64,000 bases of DNA, taken from contig MNCI01030115.1 of assembly GCA_015680685.1 (NCBI GenBank), positions 48,550-112,549 of the forward strand, given 5' to 3'. Both the position numbers and the translations under genes were made by a program. Source of the stretch: Gnetum montanum. Its lineage: Eukaryota > Streptophyta > Gnetopsida > Gnetales > Gnetaceae. Shown here in pieces: positions 32,583 through 45,345 of the stretch. The notes under the pieces are model-generated. The model saw only the letters and a list, made by a program, of their open reading frames with translations, was not told the DNA's origin and did no database searches. Position 1 is the first letter of the stretch. Each line of letters opens with the position of its first letter.

Positions 32583-34150
32583 ATGGATAGCAAGAACCTC
32601 TTTTCAACATTGTCTATCAATGGAGCTCACAGGGCCATAAAAAGAGTGATTAATCTAGAATCCTTAGATCTAGACTCATCTACTCATGCTAATTTCATGG
32701 CATCCACTCAAGAAACATTAGACTANACTATGTCTAGTGGAGAAGTTAAAACATTAGAACTGAGTACTCTACTAAATCCACAACTTTCCTATGACATTAC
32801 ACAAGTGTTGAAGAACAACATTAGAACATTCGCTTGGTCATATACCGATATGCCAGGACTAGACCCTCGAATCATCCAACATAACATCATCCTCGATGAA
32901 AAACTTAGACTAGTAAAGCAAAAAGCACGAAAGGTTAAACCTGAAGTAGCATTGGCAGTTTGTAATGAAATCATCAAGCTCTACCAAGTTGGTTTCATCC
33001 AAGCTATTGGCTATGCCAATTAGGTATCCAACATCGTTGTAGTCCCCAATAAGAATGACAGCATTCGCATATGCATTGACTTCCGTGACCTCAACATAGC
33101 CACTATAAAGGATGACTTCCTACTACCCAATATCGATCAACTCATTGACTCAACTGCTAGGCATGCATTTTTATCCTTTATGGATGGATTCTTAGGATAC
33201 AACCAAATCAGGATCAACCCAGAACACCAACTCTGAACTACCTTCATGACACCTTGGGGCACATTCTGCTATACAATGATGTTGTTTAGCCTTAAAACCG
33301 TAGGTGCTACATATCAACGAGCAATGACATATATATTTAGCGATTATATGTTTTATTGGTCAATGATTATGTAGACAACATCACAATCAGGTCCAAAATA
33401 ACTGAGCAACATGCAAAGCACCTAGACTTGGTACTCAAACGTTGTCTCAAATACGACCTTAGAGTTAACCCAACGAAATGCATCTTTGGAGTTAAAATGG
33501 GCAAAATGCTTAGCTTCATAGTCTCAAAAATAGGGATACGAGTAGACCCTGGTAAGGTTAAAGCAATAACTAGTCTACAACCACCTAGGAACCTCACCAA
33601 ATTACGTGGTCTGCAAGGTAGATTGCAATTCATCAGACGCTTTATCACAAAACTGATGGACAAGTTGAAACCCATGTAGCATTTACTCCAAAAGAATGTC
33701 CATTTTCAATGGACTCAATAGTGTCAAGAAGCATTTGAAAACATAAAAATGAAGTTGGCTCAACTGCCAACAGTTCATCCCCCACAAAGTGATAAACCTT
33801 TTCACATCTACCTCGCCACATCTGATTCATCTATTGCATCCATGCTTTGCCAAAAACGAGAAGATGGAACCGAGATCCACATTTACTATTTAAGCCATAC
33901 CTTAATTGCCTACAAACAATGATACAATGACATGGAGAGATCATGTCTTGCCTTGGTCTTTTCCTTAAAAAAGTGGTGACATTATATCTTCCGTAACCAA
34001 GTCTATATCATTTGCAAAGATAATGTGCTTTGAGCTATCACTAACAACATCTATGAATCAAATAGGATAGCTAGATGGAAAGCGATGATTGCAGAGTTTA
34101 ACCTATGTTATGTTGCTCAATCCTCCATTAAGGGTCAAGCAATAGCCAAT
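32583..34150 (+). pseudogene. Reverse transcriptase and RNase H of element A
   Basis: RT motifs in order: an RKVKPEVALAV stretch of the thumb-side leader (32930), SNIVVVPNKND (33031), IRICIDFRDLN (33066), FLSFMDGFLGYNQI (33169), TTFMTPWGTFCY (33237), GATYQRAMTYIF (33304), the active-site box as YVDN instead of YVDD (33368-33379), and IFGVKMGKMLSFIVS (33483). RNase H follows with YLATSDSSIASML (33810) and a degenerate YNDMERSCLALVFSLKKW block (33923). Stops and a frame change at about 33355 break it. Catalysis would copy the element RNA; the second active-site Asp is lost. One undetermined base lies at 32726. Confidence 0.9.
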
Positions 34151-34239
34151 CAGTTGACCGCATCATCGACACAAGATCAAGTGACAATCAACCCCAAATT
34201 TCCTGACGAGAATATTAACAGCATAGACATAGTGCCTGA

Positions 34240-34650
34240 TAACTACGATACAATCCTTTACTTCGATGGGGCATCCACCTCCTGAGGAGGAAGTGCTGCA
34301 GCAATCATAATGTATCCCTCTGGCGAAATTTGGCCCTTTTCCTATCAACTAACATTTCCTTGTACCAACAACATGGTAGAGTATGAAAGTCTTCTTAGAG
34401 GTCTTATAGCAGCACTAACTGTGGAAATCACACATCTTGCAGTCCGAGGTGACTCACAGTTAGTAATCAATCAAGTCACAAAAGTTTATGCATGCAAGGC
34501 TTCTCATTTACAACCATACTATGACCTAATTAAACACTTGCTAAAATAATTGATCAACGTAGATGTGCAACATATTCCTAGGAATGAAAATACCATCGCC
34601 AATGCACTTGCTACACTAGCCTTAAACATGACACTTGAGATGTTCCATAT
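34240..34650 (+). pseudogene. Second, archaeal-type RNase H (aRNH) of element A
   Basis: A distinct RNase H fold sits between the first RNase H and integrase: LYFDGASTS (34256), PCTNNMVEYESLLRGL (34351) and VRGDSQLVINQV (34442), then HIPRNENTIANALA (34569). These hold the D, E and D catalytic residues and the closing helix; an N replaces the last D. A duplicated RNase H of this type is, among plant Ty3 elements, the mark of the Tat lineage (Tat, Retand, Ogre), so it is the main support for that name. Stops at about 34284 and 34549. Confidence 0.85.
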
Positions 34651-35700
34651 GTTACCTAGTTCTATAACAAATTGCACCAAACCCTTAATCGACACTCTCA
34701 ATGAAATACCCATAGCATCCGTCAATACTACACAAACGATAGAATGGTATGATGACATAAAAGAGTACCTTCTACAAGGTGAACCCCCACAACATCTAAC
34801 AAGTGCTCAAAAGGACGCAGTGTGAAAATGCTCTCAGCAATATGCATTAATAGGAGACACATTATGTCGCAGATCCTATGAAGGCATTCTGTTAGTGTGC
34901 ATTAATAGCATCGATGGTCAAACAATCGTGGAACAGGTTCACGAAGGACTTTGCGGAGGGCATATAGCACCCAAAGTAATGGCAATGAAAATTAGACATT
35001 TGGGCTATTACTGGCCACACATGAAGTACGATTACTTCTCCAGGGTCAGGAAATGTGGCATTTGCCAAAGGCATGGTAACCTAATACATGTACCACCTAA
35101 TGAGTTGCATACTGCACAAATCACATGGCCATTCCAAAAATGGGGATTAGACATCATTGGACCAATAACACCACCATCTTCAGCAGGACATAGCTTCATC
35201 ATCATCACAACTAAATATTTCACAAAATGAGTAGAAGCTATTCCCCTTAGGAAAACCACATCTAAACATGTTTGTAATTTCATATTAGAAAACATCGTGA
35301 CCCGCTTTGGTATCCCGATGACTATAGTTACTGATAATGGACCATAGTTCAGCAGTACGGATACTAAAAGCTTCTGTAAAAGCCTAGGTATTAAACACTT
35401 GTTTTCATCACCTTACTACCCATAGAGCAATGGTCAAGTAGAGTCTACGAATAAAATGATCATCATGGTGCTCAAAAAGATGTTGAATCAAAGAAAGAGA
35501 CGATGGCATGAGCAGTTAATCTATGCATTATGGGCATACCAAACAACACATCGAACGTCCATAGGTAAGACATCATATAGCCTTGTATATGGGTCTGAAG
35601 CTGTGTTACCACATCACCAAAGCATAAGAAGTTCTTATAAACATAGCACAACCAAATCTAGAATTACAATAGGCACAAAGATGATGACTATGAATTAAAA
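34651..35700 (+). pseudogene. Integrase of element A
   Basis: The zinc-binding HHCC domain is intact in sequence: HEGLCGGHIAPK, HLGYYWPHM, and CGICQRHG (34939-35075). The catalytic core follows with WGLDIIGPITPP (35140), TDNGP (35330) and SNGQVESTNKMI (35423), so D, D and E are present. YALWAYQTTHRTSIGKTSY closes the core at 35522. Stops at about 34824, 35228, 35346 and 35423 interrupt it. Beyond 35640 the protein decays into AT-rich sequence, although fragments resembling the downstream linker persist to about 35800. No 3' LTR was found. Confidence 0.9.
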
Positions 35701-37299
35701 AATCTAGAAACAAATACTAAGGAATAAGTATTAATTTATAGAATTAGTACAACATAATGTTATTTATCATAAGAAGATTTGTAAGTAGTTCAATTAGTAA
35801 GACATATGATACTTACAACTACTAAGACTATGAAGAGCATTTATCATTATGAAGAGAGCTACGATCTAATAATTTCATAATGTTATTTCTTACTCATTAC
35901 ATTCTAGATAATTATCACGATAAGTTGGAAAATGAAATTTATAATAACAATAGTTACAAATGTTATAGGACTTAAAAATGATATTACTATCAGTTATGAA
36001 AAGTGCATCTGCTTGGAAAAGATCCTAAGGCAATGATGTTGTGTTACAAGAGCAATGTAACTCAACAAATACAAAAAAAAAACTAATAAACATGATCAAG
36101 AGAGGGGAGGGACCAGAATTTGAAATAATGCATATAAATCATCTCAAGACATATTGATAATATCATATTTTAGAATAATTATAGAGAAATATAATAATGC
36201 AATGTGTATAACCACATGACTAACTTGTTAACTTGTTAAGAGAAATCATATGAAGCATATTATAGGATGTGTTGAAATCCAAAAGAATGGAGCATGTTGA
36301 ACCCTAAAAAAAATATTAATAATAAGTAAAAAAAATTAGAGTAGATCACATGCTCAATTACTAAGTTAAAAGCCCCAAAAATAACATGGAAAGAAATAAC
36401 TTTTCAATTTTAGGGATGTCTACTCAAGCAAATAGTCTTACAATAAATGCTTTGAATAAATCAAAGAGAAAAACTAATTATTAGTAATAAGGATGGACTT
36501 AGTCTTAAGAACATTTATATCATTTTAATATCTATGCTCAAACTTAAAGTAGCAAAAGAATTTGAAGTAGCAATGAAATCCTTTAATGAAAAATCAACTT
36601 TTGTTGAAGAATAATATACAAAAGTAAATTCTTGCATGTAATGTCTATCATGATTAATTTTACACAGGTCTTTTTGGAATCTTCTAAATTCCACTTGTTA
36701 ATAAAATATTTTATCTTTAGATGGACATTAGTCTTCTTACATAAGGAAAACTTTTTCTTGTACACTATCTATCTAGATTGATCAATAGTTCTTTTAATAA
36801 ATGTAAAACTATTCATAGAAGCCTTTGTTTTCTCTAGTTTCTTTATTGCTATTTAATCATTATTATCATCAAATTTATCTTAATTATTCAATTTTTTAGC
36901 TTTAGATTATTTTTTTTCTATCTTAAGCTTCAACATGTTCTTTCTCTTTTTTAACATTAACATGTTTTCTTTATACTGAAATCCTTTTTCTTAAGTAAAA
37001 ATGGATAAACATTAAATAAATATCCTTCATGATGACAAAAATTACAAGAATTAGGAAGATTGTAAAATGTAATTAGTTGATTGTAAGTCTTTTTATCTAC
37101 TTGCAATACCAATATATTTTATAGTTGAGAGATTTGATTTAAAAAAACAACTATGAGAATAAAATAGTGTAGAAATAGATTCCATATGCTTAATGAAACT
37201 AAGAAGACCAATAATTTGTTATAGTTGGTAGTGGATTAAGATCCCTTATAGCTTTCTAGAACTTCTAATAACACTTCAAAATTCATCTTTAAAATTGAC
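35701..37299. other. Unassigned AT-rich stretch
   Basis: Decayed tail of element A to about 35830, then AT-rich sequence with no recognisable gene, LTR pair or RNA gene. A 60-codon minus frame at 36583-36765 has no family resemblance. Confidence 0.4.
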
Positions 37300-37428
37300 C
37301 ATGATTGGAACCATGAGTGGTGGCTCACTCATGGTATTACAAATCATGGGTTGTGGATTAGGATCATAAATCATGATTAAGTTGTGATATGTCTTAGATC
37401 TTGATGACTCATGATTTTCCTAGCTCTA

Positions 37429-37511
37429 ATATTGGATATCCAATATCAGAGCCCTAATATCGGATACCCGATATTGGGCCCCTAAATGCATTATAGAATA
37501 TCCAATATTGG
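37429..37511. promoter_or_regulatory. Three palindromes just upstream of the LTR TATA box
   Basis: ATATTGGATATCCAATAT (37429-37446) is a perfect 18-bp palindrome. AATATCGG and CCGATATT (37456-37475) are perfect 8-bp arms around ATAC. CCAATATTGG (37502-37511) is a perfect 10-bp palindrome. All share an AATATYSG half-site and lie 16-100 bp before TATAAATATA (37528), where dimeric transcription factors usually bind. Confidence 0.5.
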
Positions 37512-37527
37512 GAGGTATAGGCCAGCC

Positions 37528-37537
37528 TATAAATATA
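37528..37537 (+). promoter_or_regulatory. TATA box of C1 LTR
   Basis: TATAAATATA in the expected U3 position. LTR C2 has TATAAATAT at 52212. Confidence 0.6.
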
Positions 37538-38256
37538 GCGCTTAGGTGCATGGTTTGGGCAATAGTTTTGCATCAGTTTTTCATAGTTTTGTTAATATAG
37601 TAGCTAAACTCTTGTAGTTTTATTCAGTAATCTTACAGAATAGTTAGTGAGTGCCCAGAGAGTGGATCTAAGTTAGTTGTATGGAGTCTTATTCGAGTGG
37701 CAATCTACCTGGCCATATTCCATGGGAAATAAGATCTAGATTGATTCTTATTCATTGCAGCACTTTGACATAGATTAGATTTACATTCCATGCAATTTAC
37801 TTTTCATGTACTTATTCAATATTTTCATTTTCATGCATGTTAATTAATTAGGCACATAAGTATGATCGCTTTGAGCATGCATATGACTCTTGGTAATTCC
37901 AACAACACTTAACATTTAGTAATCCAACAACATTATGTGTGTTCAGGATGTGCACAGGAAGTGGGATCGGATACTTATGTTAGGGTAGTTGATTATTAAT
38001 TAGTAATTAGATTAGTTTCAACCTATTGTTAATCATAGAACAATAAAATATAAAATAATAAAAATAATATGCCTCACTCTAGACTAAATCATATGTGACA
38101 AAGCTACCACTAGTTCAAGTGGGAAGATAGTGAACTATGATCAAGGCATAGCGATATAGATGCCACAACTAGTCACATCTATGGAATTCGACCAAATCAT
38201 GCATGAATGCTTGTGATTTGTATGGTTGGGCATAGGGATACCTTACTGCTCATCAT

Positions 38257-38274
38257 TGGCATCATTGCCAAGGA
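38257..38274 (+). promoter_or_regulatory. Primer-binding site of C1 (tRNA-Asp type)
   Basis: TGGCATCATTGCCAAGGA, one base after the LTR end. It differs from the tRNA-Asp primer site known in plant Athila and Tat elements (TGGCGCCGTTGCCGGGGA) only by transitions, several at CpG. Element C3 has the same site less decayed. Confidence 0.7.
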
Positions 38275-38387
38275 TGGTGCTAGTTATCTAGATTAGTTAT
38301 ATTATACACAATTGCTATAAAGTTATTAATGATCTATCTTTTAGAAAACATTAATATTTTAAGTTACACACATTATTAGATAAAACC

Positions 38388-40500
38388 ATGTCTTCTTCAC
38401 ATAGGATTCATAATGCATCGGATGATGAGAACACTCGTAGGATAAATGATAGGATATATACTAAAGAAAATTGGAGTGAACAACCTCAAACAGGTATTTT
38501 CTATGCTCATTTAGACCCTTACTACACCTAAAGACTACATTCAACTAGTGCAGACAATCCTAGATGAGATGAAGAAATTCCTAGAACAAGGAGGACCTCA
38601 AGGCCTAGGACCTCCTCTAAACCTAGACAAGATAAATTAAGGGACCATGGAGAGAACTATAGAAGCCATGGCGATTCTCCTAGTTTCTCATCTTCCTCTT
38701 CCTCTTCACATCTAGTTCTAACAAAGGTGAATGTAGGTATAGAGATAGAGCTCCACTATGGGGTCAAGATAAAGATAGAAATTGAACCCAAGGGCAAAAT
38801 CAAAGACATCACAATGAGCATAGACAAGATCATCACAATCAAATGAATAGGAATAGAAATTTTCATCACAACATATTTGATGATGACAAATCCTTGTTGG
38901 CTGCTAAGAGCCTAATGTAGATCATAGAGGTAGTTAAGATACCTCATAGGCATCGTAGGGACAGTCGCCTACCTAGGCTTGATATGAATACTATTCCTAA
39001 GTTCATAGGAGGGTATGATTTTGATCCACAACATCATCTACAAGCATTCTATGATGCTTGTGCATTATACAACATTGAAACAGAGTGGCAAAAGCTTAAG
39101 CTCTTTCCTATGACACTAATCGATGAAGATAAAAGTTGGTATAGATCATTGAAACCAAGTTCCATTCACCAATGATCCATAATGCTGGAACTTTTTAATG
39201 AAAAATACCAAACCTATGAGCGAGTGTCCAACCTAAGAAAACAAATCCAAGAGTGGAAGCAAGAAAATCATGAACCCTTAGATGTTGCCTTGGATAGATA
39301 CTATTTGCTGCTACATAGATGTCCTAGCCATGATTTCTCTGAGGAAAGGCAACTTTTCCACATCATAGATGGGCTTTGTAATGAAACAAGAGAGACCCTT
39401 AGGATGTATGCTCTAGGTCAATTATATGAGCTATGAATCCATCAGATCCAAGAGCTAATTAAGCATGTAGCAAAAGAAGAAGGAGAGCTATGTAAATGAG
39501 AGAATGTAGAGGAAAAAAACTGGGATCCAAATCTTCAAAAGAAAAGGGTCCATATCTATCATGAGGAAAAAGAGGCAACTCTCAATGAGATGATTTTACA
39601 ACCAACCTTGTCAATACAAAATTTTTCAATGAGCTTGAGGCAAAGTTAGGTAGGATGTTGGAAGGGATGAATGAGAAAGTTAAAACTTGCATAGAAACCA
39701 TAGAGGAGAGAGTGACACAAAGAAAATCAAGTGATCACAACAAAAGAAGAAAAAAAGAACCAAGAAACAGCTAGGAACACTTATTGGAAAATAGAAAAAA
39801 TGACTAAAGAAAGTGAGGTTATAGACTCAACAACAGACGAAGATAATGGATGTGACATTTTCATATATGACCATTCGAAGGGCCATTACCTGGTCTCATT
39901 GCATCTACATGAGTATTTGGTAGGGGCATTAAATCTCAAGTTTGTATAGAAGTACATGCTCAGGAGATTTCCTCTTTCACACAGTAATTTTAGACAACCC
40001 CAAAACCAACTATACTATCCTAGGGGAACTTATTACTAGCCTTAACACTAGCATCAATTGCAATGGCAACAACCATAGTTGTGGGGAAGGCCACCACCAA
40101 ATCAGCCCTATCCTTCCTACCAACTAAACCCACATGGATATTATGTTTAACACCCTATTTCACCAACTAGTTTTACTTCCTCTACTTAAAATCACTACTA
40201 CCACTTTCCCAAATATCATTATCCTAACATATTATACAAGATCACCACCTCACACCTCTCACCCTACATCATATCCTTCATATTTCCATACTCATGAGAC
40301 AATGCCACTTGTTCTGTGAACATACACGTAAATGATAATGCTAGTAGATCTCAACTGCAACCTCATAAGTGTCCCTTTTTGAGGAAAGGTCATAAGCCAA
40401 GGCAAAACACTCACGGACCTACTACATCACTTGAACCAGCACAAAGCCAATCTAACGCAACCTTCCTTACAAAAATGATATCCCCAAGGACTATTGGATA
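38388..40500 (+). pseudogene. Gag of Athila-like element C1
   Basis: ATG at 38388 opens MSSS, the same start as C3 gag. An Arg/Ser-rich leader follows, then the capsid core at 38960-39440: PRLDMNTIPKFIGGYDFDPQ, WQKLKLFPMTLIDEDKSWY, LELFNEKYQ, RVSNLRKQIQEWKQENHEP and FHIIDGLCNETRETL. The match to 61040-61500 in C3 is residue for residue over long stretches. A Pro-rich tail (40140-40480) follows. Stops at 39174, 39434 and others. The frame ends where an L-family LTR is inserted. Confidence 0.8.
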
Positions 40501-40509
40501 GTGTTTGCA

Positions 40510-41164
40510 TGAATTCTAAGGTTTCTTCAAAAAAATACTGGATATAAGAAGATGTCATTCCATTGGAAAATGTGCAAGCATTGTATACTATCAAGTGTTA
40601 TTATCAAGTAATCATTGTATGCATCATTCTCTTATTATTGTTCCTCATTATACTATCTTTTATTAGTTGTATGTGTCAAAGTGAGTTGTACCTCAAAGTA
40701 CAAGAATCAACAAATTTGGTTGCATTCTTTCCTTGTAATTGGTGTTCTCTTTTGTTGCCCTACAGCATTGATGTGCTTCTTATGGAAAGGCATCTTGCTT
40801 AAGCTTGTCGAGATCCTATGGGATTGAGTGTTAGTGTAGCACCACAACACTTTAGAGTAAAGCTCAAGTTGCAAAGGTTGTGGGATCCTAGAAACCACAT
40901 TCTAAGCATGTCAGGAACTTGCAGAGTTGAGTGGATTCATTGCATTGAATCACTCTAGAGTAGATCTTAGAGCTTGTATAGGGTGTGGTACCCTTCAAAC
41001 CATATTTCGAAAGTAACAAAATCCAAAGGTGTGCTAGAAAACTATCCTTTAAGTGTGGAAAACCTAAGTTGGGGAACCATGTTAAAATTGGTGGGTGCTT
41101 TAGCTGATAAAATTTTAATTTGGGAAATTTATTCATCCTCCCCTTCTAAGTTTAATGATCCTCA
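40510..41164 (+). mobile_element. LTR, L family (copy L5), 5'-truncated
   Basis: Plus-oriented match to the 3' two-thirds of the L LTR: GCATTGATGTGCTTCTTATGG (40764), the GTGGATTCATTGC block, CCTTCAAACCATATTTCG (40992), AAGTTGGGGAACCATG (41067) and the end ...AATGATCCTCA (41164). The left limit is approximate. It separates the gag and protease of C1, so it inserted there. Confidence 0.75.
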
Positions 41165-41430
41165 CATCATTCCATCTAAGTTAGCTCAAGAACTACGAAT
41201 TTTGGACATCAAAAATACCAACATGACTATATCCTTAGTAGATGGTACAACAATATCATATTTAGGAATAGTAAAGAGCATCATAATTAAGGTTGAGGAT
41301 GGAGTATACCCTACTAGTTTTATCATACTAAAGGTTCATGATTTAGATTATTTTATTATTATCCTATATAGACATTTGGAAGGTACTACTAATGTCGTAA
41401 TTTACTGTCACTTAGGATGAATGTAACTAT
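41165..41430 (+). pseudogene. Protease remnant of element C1
   Basis: PSKLAQELRILDIKNTNMTISLVDG, then a YLGIVKSIIIKVEDGVYPTSFIIL block, then a degenerate version of the I.LGRPFL strand (IIILYRHLEG), and CHLG. This is the second half of an Athila-type aspartic protease. The DSG active-site half lies on the other side of the L5 LTR or is lost. Confidence 0.65.
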
Positions 41431-41859
41431 TACTTACCAATATGACATTTGACCTTAATATTTTTAAATTTAATAAGAATATTTTAGAAAGATACAAAGA
41501 TCTTAGTTAGCTACAAGCAATGTCATAATTCACTATTACTTAGGATTATTGCAAGCATTTTTTCACTAATATGGCAATTATCCTTAACATTTTTAACCTT
41601 AATAAGAATATTTTAGAAAGATGTCAAGAAGTAAAAATGATTTACAAAGTGGCCCTAATGATGTTAGATAAGGATGAAGAAGTAGCAATTTTCATTAATC
41701 AATAGAAAGTACACATTAATGAAGAAGATTAAGAATTTCATGAATAAATCAACTGGTCATTGAATTTTAGATCTAATAGCCTAACAATAGAAAACCCCTT
41801 ACAAGAAAATTCTATCTAACCTAAGGAACTCCTAGCCATCATTAAATACATATAAGAAT

Positions 41860-43250
41860 AGACACTCTATCATAAATTTTAAATTAACAATCAAATAAGA
41901 GGGAAAGTTACTAGATGTATTAAAGAGGAAGATGGATATATTTGCTTTGACTTATGAAGATTTAAAGAAAGGAGCATCTTCAAACATATGTTAGCATCAC
42001 ATTGACTTAGAGTATGGAACCAAATCAATACGAATACCTCCTAGAAGACTTAACCCAATACTAAGACAAATTGTAAAAGAAGAAATTACCAAATTATAAA
42101 GGGATAATTTATTTCATCTAAGATAGTAAATGGGATAGTCCTATAACTTTGATACTAAAGAAAGATGGAAAATGGTGAGTATGTGTGGATTATAGAATGT
42201 TAAATCAATATACAAGAAAAGATTACTTTCAATTTTTTTTTACATTGATAAAATTCTTGAATGCTTATAAGGTCATTAATATGACCATTTCCTAGATGGA
42301 TTCAGTGGTTATAACCCAATAGTCATAGTTGCTAAATATCTACATAAAATTGCATTAGCATATTTGCATTTAGAAGAATGTCATTTGATTTATGTGATGA
42401 TCCAACCAACTTTTAAAGGGCCATTACCTCAATATTTACTGATATGCTTAAAGAATATGTTGAGGTTTTTATGGATGACTTTTCATTATTTGGAGATTAC
42501 TTTGATCAAACCTTATGCATGCTAGAATTTGTATTAGAAAGATGTGTTCAATAGAATCTAAAGTTAAGTTAGGAAAAGAGTCATCTTATGATTACAAAAG
42601 AGGTAGTTCTAGATCATTTCATCTCTTCAGAAGGCATTGAAATGGACCAAAATAAAGCAAAATTAATAAGTATCTTGCATTACCTACACACATTAGAAGT
42701 CTTAGCTCTTTTTTAGGACATTTAGGATGTTATAGATGTTTTATTAAAGACTTTTTAAAAATTAAAAAATTGTTATATCATTTACTTGAAAAGAGGTTTC
42801 ATTTCATTAGAATGATTATTTTAAGAAAGCTTTTCAAACTCATAAAGAGAACATTATCACAACTCTCATTTCAAATGCTCCAAATTTGGAAATCCCTTTT
42901 AATATAATGTGTGATTCAAGTGACACAACCATAGGTGTTGTATTAGGATAATTATTTGAGGAAAAATCTAAGCTTATTTACTACATCTCTAAACGTTTGG
43001 ATCGTACTCAAATTAACTAAGAAAGAGCTACTAGTAATAGTATATGTTTTCGAAAAATTTCAATAATATTTAGTAAACTACAAAATTTAGGTGTATACAG
43101 ATCACTCTGCTCTTAAGCTTTTAGCTAAAAAGAAAATAAAAAGTTTAAGAATTATGCAATGGTATCTCTTACTCTACTATTTTGGCTGCAAATTCTTCAT
43201 AAAAAAGGATGAGAGCATGTGGTAACTTATAAAATCTCATGATAAGCCTT
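41860..43250 (+). pseudogene. Reverse transcriptase and RNase H of element C1
   Basis: Heavily decayed. Recognisable blocks: IRIPPRRLNPILRQIVKEEI (42025), DGFSGYN (42296), a VFMDDFS-like version of the YVDD box (near 42465), ISNAPNLEIPFNIMCDSSD (42867) for the RNase H start, GVVLG (42937) and KLIYYISKRLDRTQ (42970). Frame changes and stops are frequent. Order and spacing match Ty3 polymerases. Confidence 0.7.
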
Positions 43251-44460
43251 ACTAGAGAAGTTTAAAATCCAAGGTTCCCTTAATGATAAATTTTTAGATG
43301 AACAAATTTTTCATTTATAATAAAAAGAAACATGGTTTGCTAATATCACAAACTATTTGGTGACTTTCAAAACTTCATCTCACTAGGATGATAATGAAAA
43401 ATGAAGTTTCTTAATATTGGTAGGTAAGTACACTTGGAGTGAACCCAATATTTATAAAATTTGTATAGATATTATTTCTCACAAATATGTTCCAAAATGT
43501 AAATAACAATTGATACTTATAATGAGTCATGATGACATGGGTGGAGGAAATTTTGATGGAAAATGTATAGGGCTAAAAGTTTTAAATAATGGATTTTATT
43601 GGCCCACTCTTACTAAAGATGCACTTTGCTTTGATAAATTTTATGATTTCTATTAACAAATTGGGTTACTATCTAAAAGACATGAAATGCCTAATCAACT
43701 TATTCCACTTTATGAGTCCTTTAATATATAGGGGATTGATTTCTTAGGAGCATTTCCCCCATTGCAAGGAAATTTCTACATTCTAATGTGTATTAACTAC
43801 ATCACCAAATGGGTTGAAGCTAAGGCTACAACAACTAATGATATAAAAGTAATATTTTTCTTTTTTCATGCATATATTATAACTATATTTGACTAATGGT
43901 CAAGTTGAAAATGCAAATAGAGTTATACTTAGGATATTGATGAAGATAGTATCTATACGATCAAATAACTAGGTTAGAAAGATTAACAATTCTTTATGGG
44001 CATATTGAACATCTTGGTAATCTAGCCTTGGTTTTTCTCCTTACTAATTAGTATATAACAAATAATGCTTATTACTTGTTGAAATTAAGTATCATTCTAG
44101 ATGCTTTGGGCAATTAATAGGTTTTCATGAGGATTTAAATATAAAATTCAAACTTATACAACTAAATGAATTTGATGAAACATGTATCAAGGTAATTAAT
44201 AAGTAACATATCATTAAAACGAAAATCAAATTTCATCATGATAATCACATAATGAAGAAAAAGATTAATAAGAATGATAAGGTAAATCTTGAAAATATGT
44301 GACTTCATAGGTTTCTAAGAAAATTAGTTTCTAAATGGGAAGCTTCATATCAACATCTTGAAGCCTATCCTAATAATAGCATTAAAATAGAAACCTTAGA
44401 AGATAGTAAGTCCACTTTTCTAGTTAATGGTGAAAGACTTAACCTATATAACATGTGAAG
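43251..44460 (+). pseudogene. Integrase of element C1
   Basis: GLKVLNNGFYWPTLTKDA (43571) is the zinc-domain region; its Cys pair is degenerate (FYDFYQQIG region). The core has GIDFLGAFPPLQGNFYI and INYITKWVEAKAT (43733-43830). The C-terminal part keeps FLRKLVSKWEASYQ and KSTFLVNGERLNLY (44310-44450), the usual end of Athila-like pol. Stops are numerous. Confidence 0.75.
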
Positions 44461-45058
44461 AACCTAAAGTAGAACTCCAATTATTTAATCCTAAATACCT
44501 TGATGATGATTTAATTCCAACTATTACAATGATTATGTTTCATGAATCTAATTGTATTATGCAAGATCCATCATTGGTCTAGCTTTAGGTGTTGCATGGA
44601 CCTAAAATGTATGACCCCTAGTCAAGGAGGTAGACTAAAAAGTAACATTATTATCATCATCCTATCCTTGTACCAACAAAATGGGGTTAGCTGCATGAAT
44701 TCTTTTTTGTCATTCACCTCTATGAAGATCTAGATATTTATTTATTTGTAGTTTCTTTAAACTATTTTTGATCATTTTTCCCATGTTTTCTTTGGTCTTT
44801 CTCTCAATGGGTTTTATAGAATAGTGACGTAGCAATGTTTGCTTATAGGCTCATTATCTGATTTTCTTTGCACATGTTCAAATCGTCTATGCTACTATTC
44901 TTATAGCTTATCTGAAATAGAAGTCATTCCAAGTTTTCCTCTGATGTCTATATTATGTAGTTTATCTCTTCTATTAACATTCATTCATCCAAGAATTCAC
45001 ATTTCTACCATAGTAACTTCTTTTTCATGCCACTTTTGTACTACCCAACATTTAGTAG
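44461..45058. other. Region after C1 pol, unassigned
   Basis: 44540-44640 still reads as weak coding sequence. 44760-45050 is AT-rich. No 3' LTR of C1 is identifiable. Confidence 0.35.
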
Positions 45059-45345
45059 TGAGGATCAAGAACTTAGAAGCAAGGTGAAATAAGTTCCCTA
45101 ATTCAAACAGCCAAGACAACCAAAACCACACTCAAATTTAATTGATTCCCCAACTTGGATATTTTTACACTTAGAGGATAGAATCCTTACACATCTCCAA
45201 ACTTTTTTGCTTCGAGAATGTAGTTTAAACTGCACTATAACCTTTACAAAGTTTAAGCTCTACATAGAGTATGTTATCATAGGAAACACACTCAACCTTG
45301 TAAGGCTCTAACAAGTTCAAAATGTGGTTTCAAGAATCCCACAAA
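45059..45345 (-). mobile_element. LTR fragment, L family (copy L4)
   Basis: Starts TGAGGATCAAGAACTTAG and follows the minus-strand L LTRs for 287 bp (CAAAACCACACTCAAATTT, CACTTAGAGGATAGAATCC, TTCAAGAATCCCACAA). It then stops abruptly where element D begins. Confidence 0.8.

Larger units (their letters stand above)
37300..38255 (+). mobile_element. 5' LTR of Athila-like element C1
   Basis: The 3' half is clearly shared with the LTRs ending at 52976 and 59923: GGAAGTGGGATCGGATACTT, GGAATTCGACC, TTTGTATGGTTGGGC and a closing CTCATCA. TATAAATATA lies at 37528-37537. The left end is not fixed: no TG start could be matched, and 37300 is approximate. The LTR is followed by a primer site and a gag gene, so it is a 5' LTR. 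Confidence 0.75.

Noticed and set aside
36583-36765. 60-codon Lys-rich minus frame
   Set aside because: AT-rich background frame without any motif.
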